The notes under the pieces are model-generated. The model was not told where the DNA came from and ran no database searches. It saw nothing but the letters and a program-made list of their open reading frames with translations. This document shows, piece by piece, positions 1 through 7,878 of a stretch of DNA of 18,030 bases. The first letter of the stretch is position 1. Every line of letters begins with the position of its first letter. The stretch is from an uncultured Candidatus Melainabacteria bacterium. Lineage in GTDB: Bacteria; Cyanobacteriota; Vampirovibrionia; Gastranaerophilales; Gastranaerophilaceae. Both the position numbers and the translations under genes were made by a program. The stretch is taken from contig CAKVMU010000005.1 in the NCBI GenBank assembly GCA_934773085.1, positions 1 to 18,030 of the forward strand, written 5' to 3'.

Positions 1-1
1 G

Positions 2-46
2 TATATTATTGGTACAGAAAGTCTATTAAAAGATAATCGGGATTAA
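2..46 (+). CDS. possible C-terminal tail of an upstream gene (partial)
   Basis: Frame 2 is open from the window edge and reads YIIGTESLLKDNRD before a TAA that sits one base before the panB ATG. That tight spacing is what an operon partner would show. Frame 1 is also open, to a TAA at 34-36, so the frame is not certain. There are too few residues to name a product. Confidence 0.35.
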   Translation, partial: YIIGTESLLKDNRD

Positions 47-47
47 T

Positions 48-878
48 ATGAAAAACGTAATAACATTCCAAAAACTTAAAGATAACGGTGAAAAAATCGC
101 CATGCTTACGGCATATGATTATTCTACGGCGCAAGTTTTGGAAGAGGCTGATGTAGACGGGATACTGGTGGGCGATTCTTTGGCAATGGTAGCTCTTGGG
201 TACGAAAACACGTACAATATCACTATTGACGAGATGTTAATATTTATCAAAGCTGTGGCAAGAGTGGCTAAAAACTCTTTTTTTGTGGGCGATATGCCGT
301 TTATGAGTTATAATCTTTCCGTTGCACAAGGGCTTGAGAATGCTTCTAAAATGATTAAGGCTGGAGCAAATGCTGTTAAGTTGGAAGGATGTAACGAACA
401 TATTTTGACATTGGTTAAAAGGTGTGTAGAAAGCGGGATTCCTGTGCTGGGTCACCTTGGTTTCACTCCGCAGCTTATGAATACGATTGGCGGACATAAG
501 ATTCAAGGTAAGACGGCTGAAAATACCGAGAAGATTTTGGAATGTGCAAAAAAACTTGAAGAAGCTGGAGTTTTTGCGATAGTATTGGAGCTGATGCCGG
601 CAGAGAGCGCAAGATATATCACAGAGAATGTAAAAGTTCCTACAATCGGGATTGGTGCAGGTGTTGGTTGTGATGGTCAAATTGTTGTTACGGATGATAT
701 TACCGGCAAATTTACGGATTTTACGCCAAAATTTGTTAAAAAGTTTGTGAATATTCATGATGTTTTGTTGGAGGGTGTGAAAAAATATTCTGACGAAGTA
801 AAATCAGGGTTTTTTCCTTCCAGTGACGAGTCTTTCGAATTAAAGATGGAAGAGAGGATGAAATTAAATGTTGGTTAA
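48..878 (+). CDS. panB: 3-methyl-2-oxobutanoate hydroxymethyltransferase (PanB)
   Basis: This is the first committed step of pantothenate/coenzyme A synthesis: it transfers a hydroxymethyl group from 5,10-methylene-THF to 2-oxoisovalerate to give ketopantoate, in the cytoplasm. The 276 residues match the usual 260-280 length and cover the whole TIM-barrel. Visible signatures are MLTAYDY (19-25), VGDSLAMV (41-48, metal-binding Asp43), VGDMPF (80-85, Asp82), KLEG (111-114), GHLGFTPQ (135-142), the catalytic-type Glu181 in LELMP, and PTIGIGAG (198-205). The ATG has only a weak upstream purine run (CGGGA, 38-42). The gene overlaps panC by 11 bases in another frame, implying coupled translation. 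The substrate 2-oxoisovalerate is also one possible substrate of the oxidoreductase encoded at 7045-9730. Confidence 0.96.
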   Translation: MKNVITFQKLKDNGEKIAMLTAYDYSTAQVLEEADVDGILVGDSLAMVALGYENTYNITIDEMLIFIKAVARVAKNSFFVGDMPFMSYNLSVAQGLENASKMIKAGANAVKLEGCNEHILTLVKRCVESGIPVLGHLGFTPQLMNTIGGHKIQGKTAENTEKILECAKKLEEAGVFAIVLELMPAESARYITENVKVPTIGIGAGVGCDGQIVVTDDITGKFTDFTPKFVKKFVNIHDVLLEGVKKYSDEVKSGFFPSSDESFELKMEERMKLNVG

Positions 879-1728
879 TACGATAAAAGAATTAAGAGCA
901 AAAGTTCAGGAATGGAAAAAAGAAGGTTTGACGGTTGCTTTGGTTCCTACAATGGGAGCTTTGCACGAAGGTCATTTGAGCTTGATAAAAAAAGCAAGAG
1001 CGAATGCAGACAGAGTGGTTGTTTCTGTGTTTGTTAACCCAATTCAATTTGGACCTTCCGAGGACTTTGATAAATATCCGAGAACACTTGATGCTGATAA
1101 AAAGTTGTGTGATGCAGAGGGTGTCGATATTGTCTTTGCGCCGACTCCTGCAGAAATGTACGGAGGAGAGGGCGTAAGGCTTTCCAATGACACATTGACT
1201 TACGTTTGTCCGCCGTTTTTCTATGTAAATAAACTTTGCGGAAAAACAAGGGTTGGGCATTTCGACGGTGTTTGCACTGTTGTATTGAAACTGTTTAATA
1301 TTGTGCAGCCGGATAAAGCATTTTTTGGTCAAAAAGATGCGCAACAAGTTGTCATTATCAGAAAAATGGTTAAGGATTTGAATGTTCCGGTTGAAATTAC
1401 TCAGTGTCCAATTGTCAGAGAAGAGTCTGGGCTTGCATTAAGTTCAAGAAACAAGTATCTTTCAGAAGAAGGTAAGAAAGATGCTCTTGCATTAAGTAAA
1501 ATTTTGAACAATATCAAAGCGTGTTACAAAAAAGGTGTTACGGATGTAAGCGCTTTGAAAGAAACTGCTTATGCGTATTTGACAGATAAACATGATTTAG
1601 AATACTTAGAAATTCTTGATAAAAATACACTTGAAGAAAAGGAAAAAGCTGACAATGATACTATTGTGCTGATTGCGTGCAGAGTGGACGGTGTCAGACT
1701 CATTGATAACATTTACATTGGAGAGTAG
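868..1728 (+). CDS. panC: pantoate--beta-alanine ligase (PanC)
   Basis: It joins pantoate and beta-alanine with ATP to make pantothenate, through a pantoyl-adenylate intermediate. At 286 residues it is normal length. The nucleotidyltransferase HIGH-type motif is PTMGALHEGH (27-36). VNPIQF follows near residue 57, then LCGKTRVGHFDGV near 123-135, FFGQKDAQQ near 152-160, and the KMSKS-like SSRNKYLS near 192-199, which is the family order. The start lies inside the end of panB, 10 bases after AGAGAGG (851-857). No panD is seen in the window, so the beta-alanine source must be elsewhere. The next gene starts 3 bases after the stop, so the operon continues. Confidence 0.96.
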   Translation: MLVNTIKELRAKVQEWKKEGLTVALVPTMGALHEGHLSLIKKARANADRVVVSVFVNPIQFGPSEDFDKYPRTLDADKKLCDAEGVDIVFAPTPAEMYGGEGVRLSNDTLTYVCPPFFYVNKLCGKTRVGHFDGVCTVVLKLFNIVQPDKAFFGQKDAQQVVIIRKMVKDLNVPVEITQCPIVREESGLALSSRNKYLSEEGKKDALALSKILNNIKACYKKGVTDVSALKETAYAYLTDKHDLEYLEILDKNTLEEKEKADNDTIVLIACRVDGVRLIDNIYIGE

Positions 1729-1731
1729 TGT

Positions 1732-2589
1732 ATGCACAAATTTATACTCAAAACTTTCGGATTCTTTAAAAGCTGTTTGCAGTTTTTACAGATTCTGGCG
1801 TTGTCTTGTGTATTGATGTTGCTTTTGTATTGGATTCAGAATCTTTTGGGTGAAACTTGGGCATGGCTGGGCTTTATAAAACCGCTGTTGGACGTTTTTA
1901 TTGCTTTGGGAAGTTTGCTGGCGGATGGTTCTGTAAAGCTTTTTGCGGCTGTGTTTGAATACAAGTACTTTATGGCAGTGCTTATTTTGTGCTGTATTTA
2001 TTTTCTCGCTCATTTTGGAATCCGTTTTCTAAGTTTTTTTGAAGAAGTTTATGGAGACGGAAGACGGGCCTTCAAAAAGTTAGAAGAAGATTTGCTGAAC
2101 AAATCTCTGGAAAAACAGATTGTTTCGGAACAGAAGAGTCTAAAAAGGTTTCAAGTATATGTTTCTGCTGATGTTAAGAAAAAATGGGGCGGAGCCAGCA
2201 TCAACCTTGATGAACAGCTAAAATTTATGAACAAGTTTGTTATAGATAAAACTTCTGTAAGTCCGGTTAAGTGGGAAGATGGATTTTTATACACATTTGA
2301 AAATTTTGCCAGAATTGACGATAGCTTGGATGTGTTTTTTAAACTTTTAAAATCGTCAGCTCCTCTTGATTATGTGATTTGTGTGCAAGTTTTTGGTGAG
2401 AATTCTGACAGAGAAATGAATCAATTAAAACAGCTTGTGAGTCTTAAGATTGTTAATAAGATTACAATGTTTCCGGATACGGTTTTGCGGTATAGATATA
2501 ACACAACTCACAGATATGGGACTTCTCAGTTGGGGTTGTTCCAAAAAAGTTCCGGAACATTTGAGGTTCACGAGTTTCAAGAGATGTAA
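1732..2589 (+). CDS. unrecognised membrane protein with a C-terminal cytoplasmic-type domain
   Basis: I do not recognise this family. The 285-residue protein opens with hydrophobic segments at about 16-36, 47-64 and 78-102, the outer two being clear membrane helices. A charged, coiled-coil-prone stretch follows (104-140), then a soluble alpha/beta-looking domain (140-285) that contains VYVSADVKKKW, PLDYVICVQVFGE and a basic tail (RYRYNTTHRYG). There is no signal-peptidase site, so it is probably anchored with the soluble part inside the cell. GGAGAG (1720-1725) lies 6 bases before the ATG, and the gap to panC is 3 bases, so it is almost certainly co-transcribed with pantothenate genes. dapA follows after 50 bases. 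Co-transcription alone does not show a role in coenzyme A metabolism. Confidence 0.8.
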   Translation: MHKFILKTFGFFKSCLQFLQILALSCVLMLLLYWIQNLLGETWAWLGFIKPLLDVFIALGSLLADGSVKLFAAVFEYKYFMAVLILCCIYFLAHFGIRFLSFFEEVYGDGRRAFKKLEEDLLNKSLEKQIVSEQKSLKRFQVYVSADVKKKWGGASINLDEQLKFMNKFVIDKTSVSPVKWEDGFLYTFENFARIDDSLDVFFKLLKSSAPLDYVICVQVFGENSDREMNQLKQLVSLKIVNKITMFPDTVLRYRYNTTHRYGTSQLGLFQKSSGTFEVHEFQEM

Positions 2590-2639
2590 TAATATCTGTG
2601 TTTGAAGTAAAATAGGTATATTGAAAAAGGAGTATAAAT

Positions 2640-3518
2640 ATGAGATTTGATGCAGGTGAAGTGATTACGGCGATGGTTACGCCTTTTAATTCTAAAAGAG
2701 AAGTTGACTATGAAAAAGTGGAAACACTTGCGTATCAGCTAATAAATACCGGTTCAGACGCTATTTTGGTAACCGGAACAACTGGTGAATCACCTACTTT
2801 AACACATGATGAAGAGTTTGAAATTTTGTGTAGTGCAAAAAGAGCTGTACAAAATAAGGCAAAAGTTATTATGGGCGCAGGTTCAAATTCAACTGAAACA
2901 GCGGTTACAATGTCAAAACGTGCTGAAAAAGAAGGCGCTGATGCAATTCTTTCAGTTGTTCCTTATTATAACAAACCTTCTCAAAGCGGAATGATAGAAC
3001 ATTTTTCTGCGATTGCAGAGGCGGTTGAAATTCCTGTAATTATGTATAATATTCCTTCAAGAACAGGAGTTAACATGTCTGTTGATACGGTCAGAACTCT
3101 TGCCAGAAAGTATGAAAATATTGTGGCTTTGAAACAGAGTTGTGCTGATATGGATATGTTGACAGAACTTAGAATGTCTTGTCCGAATGATTTTACAATA
3201 TATTGCGGTGATGACAGTTTGACATTACCAATGCTTTCACTTGGTGCGCACGGTGTAATCTCTGTTGCTTCTCACTTGTTTGGTAAAGAAATCAAGTCTA
3301 TGATAAGAAACTTTAAAACAGGTGATGCAATGACCGCAAGAAACATGCATATAAAGTTATATCCTATATTCAAGAAATTATTTATGGCTCCAAATCCGGT
3401 TCCGGTAAAGGCTGCGCTTGCATATAAGGAAATTATAGAAGACTATGTAAGACGTCCGCTTGTCGAGTTGACCAAGTCCGAAAAGGCAGATTTAATCTTC
3501 ACATTAGATTCAATTTAG
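2640..3518 (+). CDS. dapA: 4-hydroxy-tetrahydrodipicolinate synthase (DapA)
   Basis: It condenses pyruvate with aspartate semialdehyde, the branch-point step to diaminopimelate, lysine and peptidoglycan. The 292 residues match the class I aldolase family. The Schiff-base lysine is Lys165 (IVALKQ). The other active-site residues are visible: Thr47/Thr48 in GTTGESPT, Tyr110 in PYYNKPSQ, and Tyr136 with Arg141 in YNIPSRTG. The Arg separates true DapA from several related lyases. A strong AGGAG (2628-2632) sits 7 bases before the ATG. It may be expressed with the upstream pan genes or from a promoter in the 50-base gap, though I see no convincing one. A DapL-like aminotransferase is encoded at 15799, which fits a DAP-aminotransferase route. 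Confidence 0.95.
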   Translation: MRFDAGEVITAMVTPFNSKREVDYEKVETLAYQLINTGSDAILVTGTTGESPTLTHDEEFEILCSAKRAVQNKAKVIMGAGSNSTETAVTMSKRAEKEGADAILSVVPYYNKPSQSGMIEHFSAIAEAVEIPVIMYNIPSRTGVNMSVDTVRTLARKYENIVALKQSCADMDMLTELRMSCPNDFTIYCGDDSLTLPMLSLGAHGVISVASHLFGKEIKSMIRNFKTGDAMTARNMHIKLYPIFKKLFMAPNPVPVKAALAYKEIIEDYVRRPLVELTKSEKADLIFTLDSI

Positions 3519-3584
3519 TCTGTTGGGTAAGTCTTATTTTCGTTTTTTTGATAAGATATAAGGGTAAGTATAAGGGGTATATAG

Positions 3585-4892
3585 ATGAAAAACAAATTAA
3601 TAATGTTTTGGGCGATTGTACTTATTGTCATAGCTTCAATATGGACAATTTGTGCTAAACCTACAAAACTCGGACTTGATTTGGTTGGCGGTTCTCGTTT
3701 GGTTCTGGAAGCTCAGACTACCAATACTATTGCGCAGATTACGCCGGATATGATGTCAAGTTTGCAGTTTACTATTGAAAACAGGGTTAATAAGTTGGGT
3801 GTTTCTGAAACCGTTGTTCAAAGAGCCGGTGACAGAAGACTTGTTATAGAAATTCCGGATGTTTCAGACTTGGAACAAGCAAAAGCTTTCTTGGGTGAAA
3901 CAGCTGAATTGGATTTTAGAGAACCTGTTATGAAAGATGGTATGGAACAATGGGTTCCGACAGGTCTTTCCGGAAATGATTTGCAAAGTGCCAATTTGAG
4001 TACAAATTCTCAAAACGGTCAGTGGGTCGTTGATTTGGCATTCAATGACAAGGGAACTAAAAAGTTTTCTGATTTGACAAAGAGACTTGTTGGTAAACAA
4101 ATGGCAATTTTCTTTAATGGAGAACTTCAATCCGCACCGGTTATCAGAGAACCTATTAATGGCGGAAGAGCTCAAATCTCCGGCGGGGACAGTGGATTTG
4201 CTTATGAAGATGCGAAAAAAATGGTTGACCTGTTGAACGCAGGTGCACTACCTGTTCCGGCTAAGATTATTGAAGAAAATACTGTAGGACCTACTCTTGG
4301 TGCTGATAGTATTCAAAAATCAAAGATTGCCGGTGCTCTTGGCTTAGGTTTTGTAATGTTGTTCATGGTAGCTTATTATAGAGCTCCGGGACTTATTGCC
4401 GACATAGCTTTGGTTATATATGGTTTGATATTGTTTGCTTTGTTTAAAGCAATTCCTGTAACCCTTACTCTTGCAGGTATTGCCGGATTTATTCTTTCAA
4501 TTGGTATGGCGGTTGATGCGAATATCTTGATTTTTGAAAGAACAAAAGAAGAACTAAAAGCCGGCAGAACATTGTTTACGGCTATCAACTCCGGTTTTGA
4601 CAGAGCATTTACAAGTATTTTTGACTCTAATATGACAACGATTATTACGTGCGCTATCTTGTATTGTTGCGGAACAAGTATTGTTAAAGGTTTTGCTTTG
4701 ACATTGGCAATCGGTGTTATGGTATCTATGTTTAGTGCAATAACAATTACTAAAAACTTTATGCACTTGGCATTCGGTACCGGCAACCTTAAGCATCCTG
4801 AATGGTTTGGCTTGAGAGCTGATGAAATCGGTGAAGGCTTTACGGCTGTTGAAACAAAACGTGAAAAAGCTAAGTTCGGTATCTTGGACTAG
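3585..4892 (+). CDS. secD: protein translocase subunit SecD
   Basis: This is an inner-membrane RND-type partner of SecYEG that uses the proton gradient to pull exported proteins across the membrane. The 435 residues are shorter than E. coli SecD but within the range of other bacteria. There is one N-terminal helix (about 6-22), then the conserved GLDLVGG (30-36), a periplasmic P1 domain, and five more helices from about 247 to 395. Signatures are VGPTLGADS (234-242) and GMAVDANILIFER (307-319), containing the conserved membrane Asp311. The ATG is preceded by AAGGGG (3572-3577) at 7 bases. secF follows after 12 bases, the standard secDF arrangement. Confidence 0.96.
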   Translation: MKNKLIMFWAIVLIVIASIWTICAKPTKLGLDLVGGSRLVLEAQTTNTIAQITPDMMSSLQFTIENRVNKLGVSETVVQRAGDRRLVIEIPDVSDLEQAKAFLGETAELDFREPVMKDGMEQWVPTGLSGNDLQSANLSTNSQNGQWVVDLAFNDKGTKKFSDLTKRLVGKQMAIFFNGELQSAPVIREPINGGRAQISGGDSGFAYEDAKKMVDLLNAGALPVPAKIIEENTVGPTLGADSIQKSKIAGALGLGFVMLFMVAYYRAPGLIADIALVIYGLILFALFKAIPVTLTLAGIAGFILSIGMAVDANILIFERTKEELKAGRTLFTAINSGFDRAFTSIFDSNMTTIITCAILYCCGTSIVKGFALTLAIGVMVSMFSAITITKNFMHLAFGTGNLKHPEWFGLRADEIGEGFTAVETKREKAKFGILD

Positions 4893-4904
4893 AAAGAGGT
4901 AATA

Positions 4905-5855
4905 ATGAGATTAAATATAGTAAAATACAGATTTTTATGTTTGGCAATTTCAGCAGTATTGCTTCTTCCGGGTGTTGTTTCAATGATTTATTCAATGATA
5001 ACATATGATACGCATACACCGATTAAAGTTGGTATAGACTATACCGGCGGTACAACGATTCAGTATGGTGTCAAAGAAGAAATTACAAATGCTAAATTGT
5101 CTGAAGTTCGTGCAGATTTGGAAAATGGTGGGTTTGAAAATCCGTCTTTGCAGATAATTAACGTTAATTCAAAAGAAAGCAAAGATTTGAAAGCTATCTT
5201 GGCTGTCAGAACAAAATTTATTGCTGAGGGTTCTAATGATTTGAAAAACATTACGAACATTGTAAACAAGGATTTTGCATCTACAGAATTAGTTCAAGTG
5301 ACTTCTGTAGGTCCGACATTGGGTCAAGAGTTGTTTAAAAACTCTTTGATAGCGTTATCTTTAGCACTTTTGGGTATCATCGCATACTTGACATTCAGAT
5401 TTAAGTTTGACTACGCTCTTGCTGCAATATTGGGGCTTGTACACGATACAATCTTTGTTTTGGGTGTATTCTCAATTTTGGGCTTAGTGTACGGTGTTCA
5501 GGTGGATGCACTGTTCGTAACGGCTTTGTTAACCGTAATCGGTTTCTCTGTTCACGATACGATTGTTGTATTTGACCGTGTAAGAGAAAATCTGAAGTAT
5601 TATTCAAAGAAAATGGCGTTTGGAGATATTATGAATGCAAGTATTAACCAAACTCTTGCAAGAAGTATTAACACTTCTTTGACAACATTGATTACACTTG
5701 CGGCATTATACTTCTTTGGCGGAGTTACAACGAAAGACTTCGTCTTGGCTATGATTCTTGGTATTGCAATCGGTACTTATTCAAGTATCTTCTTCTGCTC
5801 AACTCTTGTTGATATCTGGGAAGATAAGAAAACCGTTGCAAAAGCTACAGTTTAA
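4905..5855 (+). CDS. secF: protein translocase subunit SecF
   Basis: This is the partner of SecD in the Sec motor complex. The 316 residues are normal length. A first helix (about 9-32) is followed by GIDYTGGT (43-50), a periplasmic domain, VGPTLGQE (135-142), and five helices from about 145 to 305. The family motif GFSVHDTIVVFDRVREN (213-229) carries the conserved membrane Asp218. AGAGG lies just upstream of the ATG. The stop is 12 bases before a long perfect inverted repeat, and the next gene has its own SD, so the transcript probably ends or is processed here. Confidence 0.96.
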   Translation: MRLNIVKYRFLCLAISAVLLLPGVVSMIYSMITYDTHTPIKVGIDYTGGTTIQYGVKEEITNAKLSEVRADLENGGFENPSLQIINVNSKESKDLKAILAVRTKFIAEGSNDLKNITNIVNKDFASTELVQVTSVGPTLGQELFKNSLIALSLALLGIIAYLTFRFKFDYALAAILGLVHDTIFVLGVFSILGLVYGVQVDALFVTALLTVIGFSVHDTIVVFDRVRENLKYYSKKMAFGDIMNASINQTLARSINTSLTTLITLAALYFFGGVTTKDFVLAMILGIAIGTYSSIFFCSTLVDIWEDKKTVAKATV

Positions 5856-5867
5856 TTTGATTTATGA

Positions 5868-5906
5868 GAACTGGCGGTCGAAACATCTTGTTTCGACCGC
5901 CAGTTC
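5868..5906. repeat. perfect 18-bp inverted repeat with 3-base loop after secF
   Basis: Bases 5868-5885 are the exact reverse complement of 5889-5906, with loop TCT. The arms begin GAACTGG and hold a GC-rich GGCGGTCG core, unlike the surrounding AT-rich DNA. No T-tract follows on either strand, so it is not a standard intrinsic terminator. It could be an RNase-protected 3' end, a factor-dependent end, or one copy of a dispersed palindrome (REP/MITE type). The structure is certain; the role is not. Confidence 0.9.
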
Positions 5907-5966
5907 GTATCTTGAAACAAACCTCATTATCATTTATTATATATAGTAAGAATAATCTGGAGCTTT

Positions 5967-7010
5967 ATGATGAAAAAACGAGGATATACTTTGGCAGAAT
6001 TGCTGATAACTATTGGAATTATTGCAATAATTGCAGCAATTGTACTTCCGCTTATAAATAAATTCAAACCCGATTCAAATAAAATTTTGTATTTGAAAAC
6101 ATATGATGCAATTGTAGAGGTGGTTGGCAATATGGTTTCGAACCAAGAGTTTTATCCGACTTCCGACGGAACATTTTCATATGCGAAGGCTCCGTTGTAT
6201 AATTTGCAAGAAGTGACCGTTGCTGGTACTAAGTATGGTGGTTCTGCGAAAAAATTCTGTGAGTTGCTTGGATTAAGCTTAAGTTCTACTGGAGCGGCTT
6301 CTTGCTCTGATAATTATCAGGAATACAGCGACAATCTTTTTGATTCTCCGTCTTTTGGCTCTGCAAACGGTGTGCAATTTTTTGTGACTACGAATGTGGA
6401 AGGCTATTACAGAAGCGATATTTATTTTGATGTGAATGGTTCAAAAGGTGGCAACTGCATGTATGGTGAAAGTTGTAAGAATCCGGACAGATTCAAAGTC
6501 AGTATTGCGGCAGACGGTACGATAGCTGCGGATAATGCAGGACAAGGACATTTGAATAAGCGTTCAAACTGGAAGAAAGCCGGATATACTCCTGCGACTA
6601 CGGTAGCCTCATTGCCGTTAGATTTATTACCGGAAGAAATAAAAGAGTATAAGGACCCACCTCGGCTTATTGCAGGTATACCGTGTTTGAGCGAATATTC
6701 TTGGGCTCCGTGTAAGGGTTCATCTCTGGAAGTGCAGGAAGTAGACCAAGATACGAAAATGAATTGGCAAGATGCTACAGATGCGTGTGCGGATTTGGGT
6801 CTGCGTCTGCCGACATTGAGCGAACTGTATACAATTCATGAGGCAGTAATAAATGGCAAACTTGACGGGACGACGGTTACTGAATATTGGACTTCATCCG
6901 GATACTCTCGAGATGCAGGTATGGCGCAAAATGGTATTGTTGGCGGTTCTTCTTGGAAAAAAGGGGTTGAAAATAAGTCTACAAAACGTCAAGTTAGATG
7001 TGTAAAATAA
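5967..7010 (+). CDS. type IV prepilin-like protein with C-terminal DUF1566/lectin-like domain
   Basis: The N-terminus is a textbook class III signal: a basic leader ending in Gly6, then YTLAELLITIGIIAI with Glu at mature position 5 and a hydrophobic helix to about residue 30. Prepilin peptidase should cut after Gly6. The remaining ~310 residues would lie outside the membrane. The C-terminal part (about 238-347) has the pattern I associate with DUF1566/Lcl, a C-type-lectin-like fold: NWQDATDAC (266-274), LRLPTLSEL (279-287), EYWTSS (306-311) and QVRCVK (342-347). Eight cysteines (98, 113, 164, 170, 240, 249, 274, 345) suggest disulfides. GGAG (5959-5962) is 4 bases from the first ATG but 7 from the second (5970), so translation may begin at 5970. 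No pilus machinery lies nearby. A minor pilin or surface adhesin is likely; the ligand is unknown. Confidence 0.88.
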   Translation: MMKKRGYTLAELLITIGIIAIIAAIVLPLINKFKPDSNKILYLKTYDAIVEVVGNMVSNQEFYPTSDGTFSYAKAPLYNLQEVTVAGTKYGGSAKKFCELLGLSLSSTGAASCSDNYQEYSDNLFDSPSFGSANGVQFFVTTNVEGYYRSDIYFDVNGSKGGNCMYGESCKNPDRFKVSIAADGTIAADNAGQGHLNKRSNWKKAGYTPATTVASLPLDLLPEEIKEYKDPPRLIAGIPCLSEYSWAPCKGSSLEVQEVDQDTKMNWQDATDACADLGLRLPTLSELYTIHEAVINGKLDGTTVTEYWTSSGYSRDAGMAQNGIVGGSSWKKGVENKSTKRQVRCVK

Positions 7011-7012
7011 AG

Positions 7013-7047
7013 CAAAAAAAAGAGGTCTTAAGACCTCTTCTTTTTTA
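7013..7047. terminator. bidirectional intrinsic terminator between convergent genes
   Basis: AAGAGGTCTT/AAGACCTCTT (7020-7039) is a perfect 20-base palindrome. An A-run (7014-7020) lies on its left and a T-run (7041-7046) on its right, so it gives a hairpin plus U-tract on both strands. It lies 10 bases after the pilin stop, and the T-run overlaps the stop codon of the ferredoxin subunit on the other strand. It can therefore end both transcripts. Confidence 0.9.
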
Positions 7048-7314
7048 TTTTCTCACAATTCTTATTGCGCTATCAGGACAAGTCATTGCACAAGCCCCGC
7101 AAGCAATACAAACTTCCGGATTTGGTGCAACTGCAGGAGTTTGGTAAAGTCCTACTTCTTTTGACCATTGCAAACAGTTTTTTCCGGCTTTGTTCATCGG
7201 ACATTTTGCGATACAAAGTCCGCAGCCTTTGCATAAGTCTGTGTATACGTAATAATCAGCTTTACCTTTTCCGACACCTTCGATTTTATATCCTCTGTAT
7301 TGTTTTTCAGTCAT
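7045..7314 (-). CDS. korD: 2-oxoacid:ferredoxin oxidoreductase, delta (ferredoxin-like) subunit
   Basis: This small electron-transfer subunit carries two 4Fe-4S clusters and passes electrons from the thiamine-diphosphate site to ferredoxin. The 89 residues hold two motifs: C28-x2-C31-x2-C34-x3-C38-P and C69-x2-C72-x2-C75-x3-C79-P. Three residues of basic tail follow the last strand. Its ATG overlaps the gamma stop by one base (TAATG), so translation is coupled. It is the last gene of the operon and its stop runs into the shared terminator. Membership of the complex is secure from context; which 2-oxoacid is used is not. Confidence 0.9.
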   Translation of the reverse strand: MTEKQYRGYKIEGVGKGKADYYVYTDLCKGCGLCIAKCPMNKAGKNCLQWSKEVGLYQTPAVAPNPEVCIACGACAMTCPDSAIRIVRK

Positions 7315-7877
7315 TACACACCTGCCTTATTTTTAATCATTTCCATGCCCATTTCAAGAGCTTTGTAGTTCAGTTCTCTTAATTCAGGCTTAGCATCAAA
7401 TTTTTTGCCAAGAGCTTTTTCCATTGCGTTTTTAATATCACTTAATTCAAGAACGTGTGTTGCCCCGAGCAATACGCCCAAAATAATGATATTGAATACT
7501 CTTGCGCTCAACTGTTCGTTTGCAATTTTGTTTGCATCAATTCCGATAAGTTCTTTGCAAGGACATTCCGGCTTTTTAGTACAAACAGATGTGTCATAAA
7601 CAACAACAGAGTTTTTATCCACGTATGTTGAACACCTGTCAATTGCTCTGTCTGAAAGCATTATAACAATATCGCCTTTTGAATAACGAGGTTCGCCTAT
7701 TCTTTCATCTGCGATTTGGCAAAATGCAATTGAAACACCTCCACGTTGTTCAACACCAAAGTTTGGAATATACAGGACTTGTTTGCCTGCTTCATAGCCT
7801 GCTTCAACCAAGATTTTTGCAATTGATTGAACACCTTGTCCGCCTTCGCCGGCTAAAACTATTTTTGTTCTGCTCAT
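7314..7877 (-). CDS. korC: 2-oxoacid:ferredoxin oxidoreductase, gamma subunit
   Basis: This is the gamma subunit of the CoA-dependent 2-oxoacid oxidoreductase. The 187 residues match the catalytic-domain gamma family (PorG/KorC/VorA type). The N-terminal GEGGQGV (10-16) and the following Q-x-G pattern in FGVEQRGGVS near 40-49 are typical. GGAGG (7884-7888) stands 6 bases before the ATG and is formed by the last codons of the beta gene, one base away. The order alpha-beta-gamma-delta is intact. The family also includes indolepyruvate and pyruvate enzymes, but those have different gene layouts. Confidence 0.92.
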   Translation of the reverse strand: MSRTKIVLAGEGGQGVQSIAKILVEAGYEAGKQVLYIPNFGVEQRGGVSIAFCQIADERIGEPRYSKGDIVIMLSDRAIDRCSTYVDKNSVVVYDTSVCTKKPECPCKELIGIDANKIANEQLSARVFNIIILGVLLGATHVLELSDIKNAMEKALGKKFDAKPELRELNYKALEMGMEMIKNKAGV

Positions 7878-7878
7878 A

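Noticed and set aside
237..758. 173-codon minus-strand reading frame opposite panB
   Set aside because: It lies wholly antisense to a gene with full catalytic motifs, has no SD, and gives a low-complexity, cysteine/asparagine-rich product without any family pattern.
3532..3556. TCTTAT...ATAAGA inverted repeat with T-run between dapA and secD
   Set aside because: Only 6 AT-rich pairs, and the T-run is in the loop rather than after the stem, so it is not a credible terminator.
4376..4786. 136-codon minus-strand frame opposite secD
   Set aside because: Hydrophobic only because it mirrors SecD membrane codons; no SD and inside a well-supported gene.
5864..6061. 65-codon plus-strand frame after secF
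   Set aside because: It reads through the perfect hairpin and then overlaps the start of the prepilin in another frame, with no family features.
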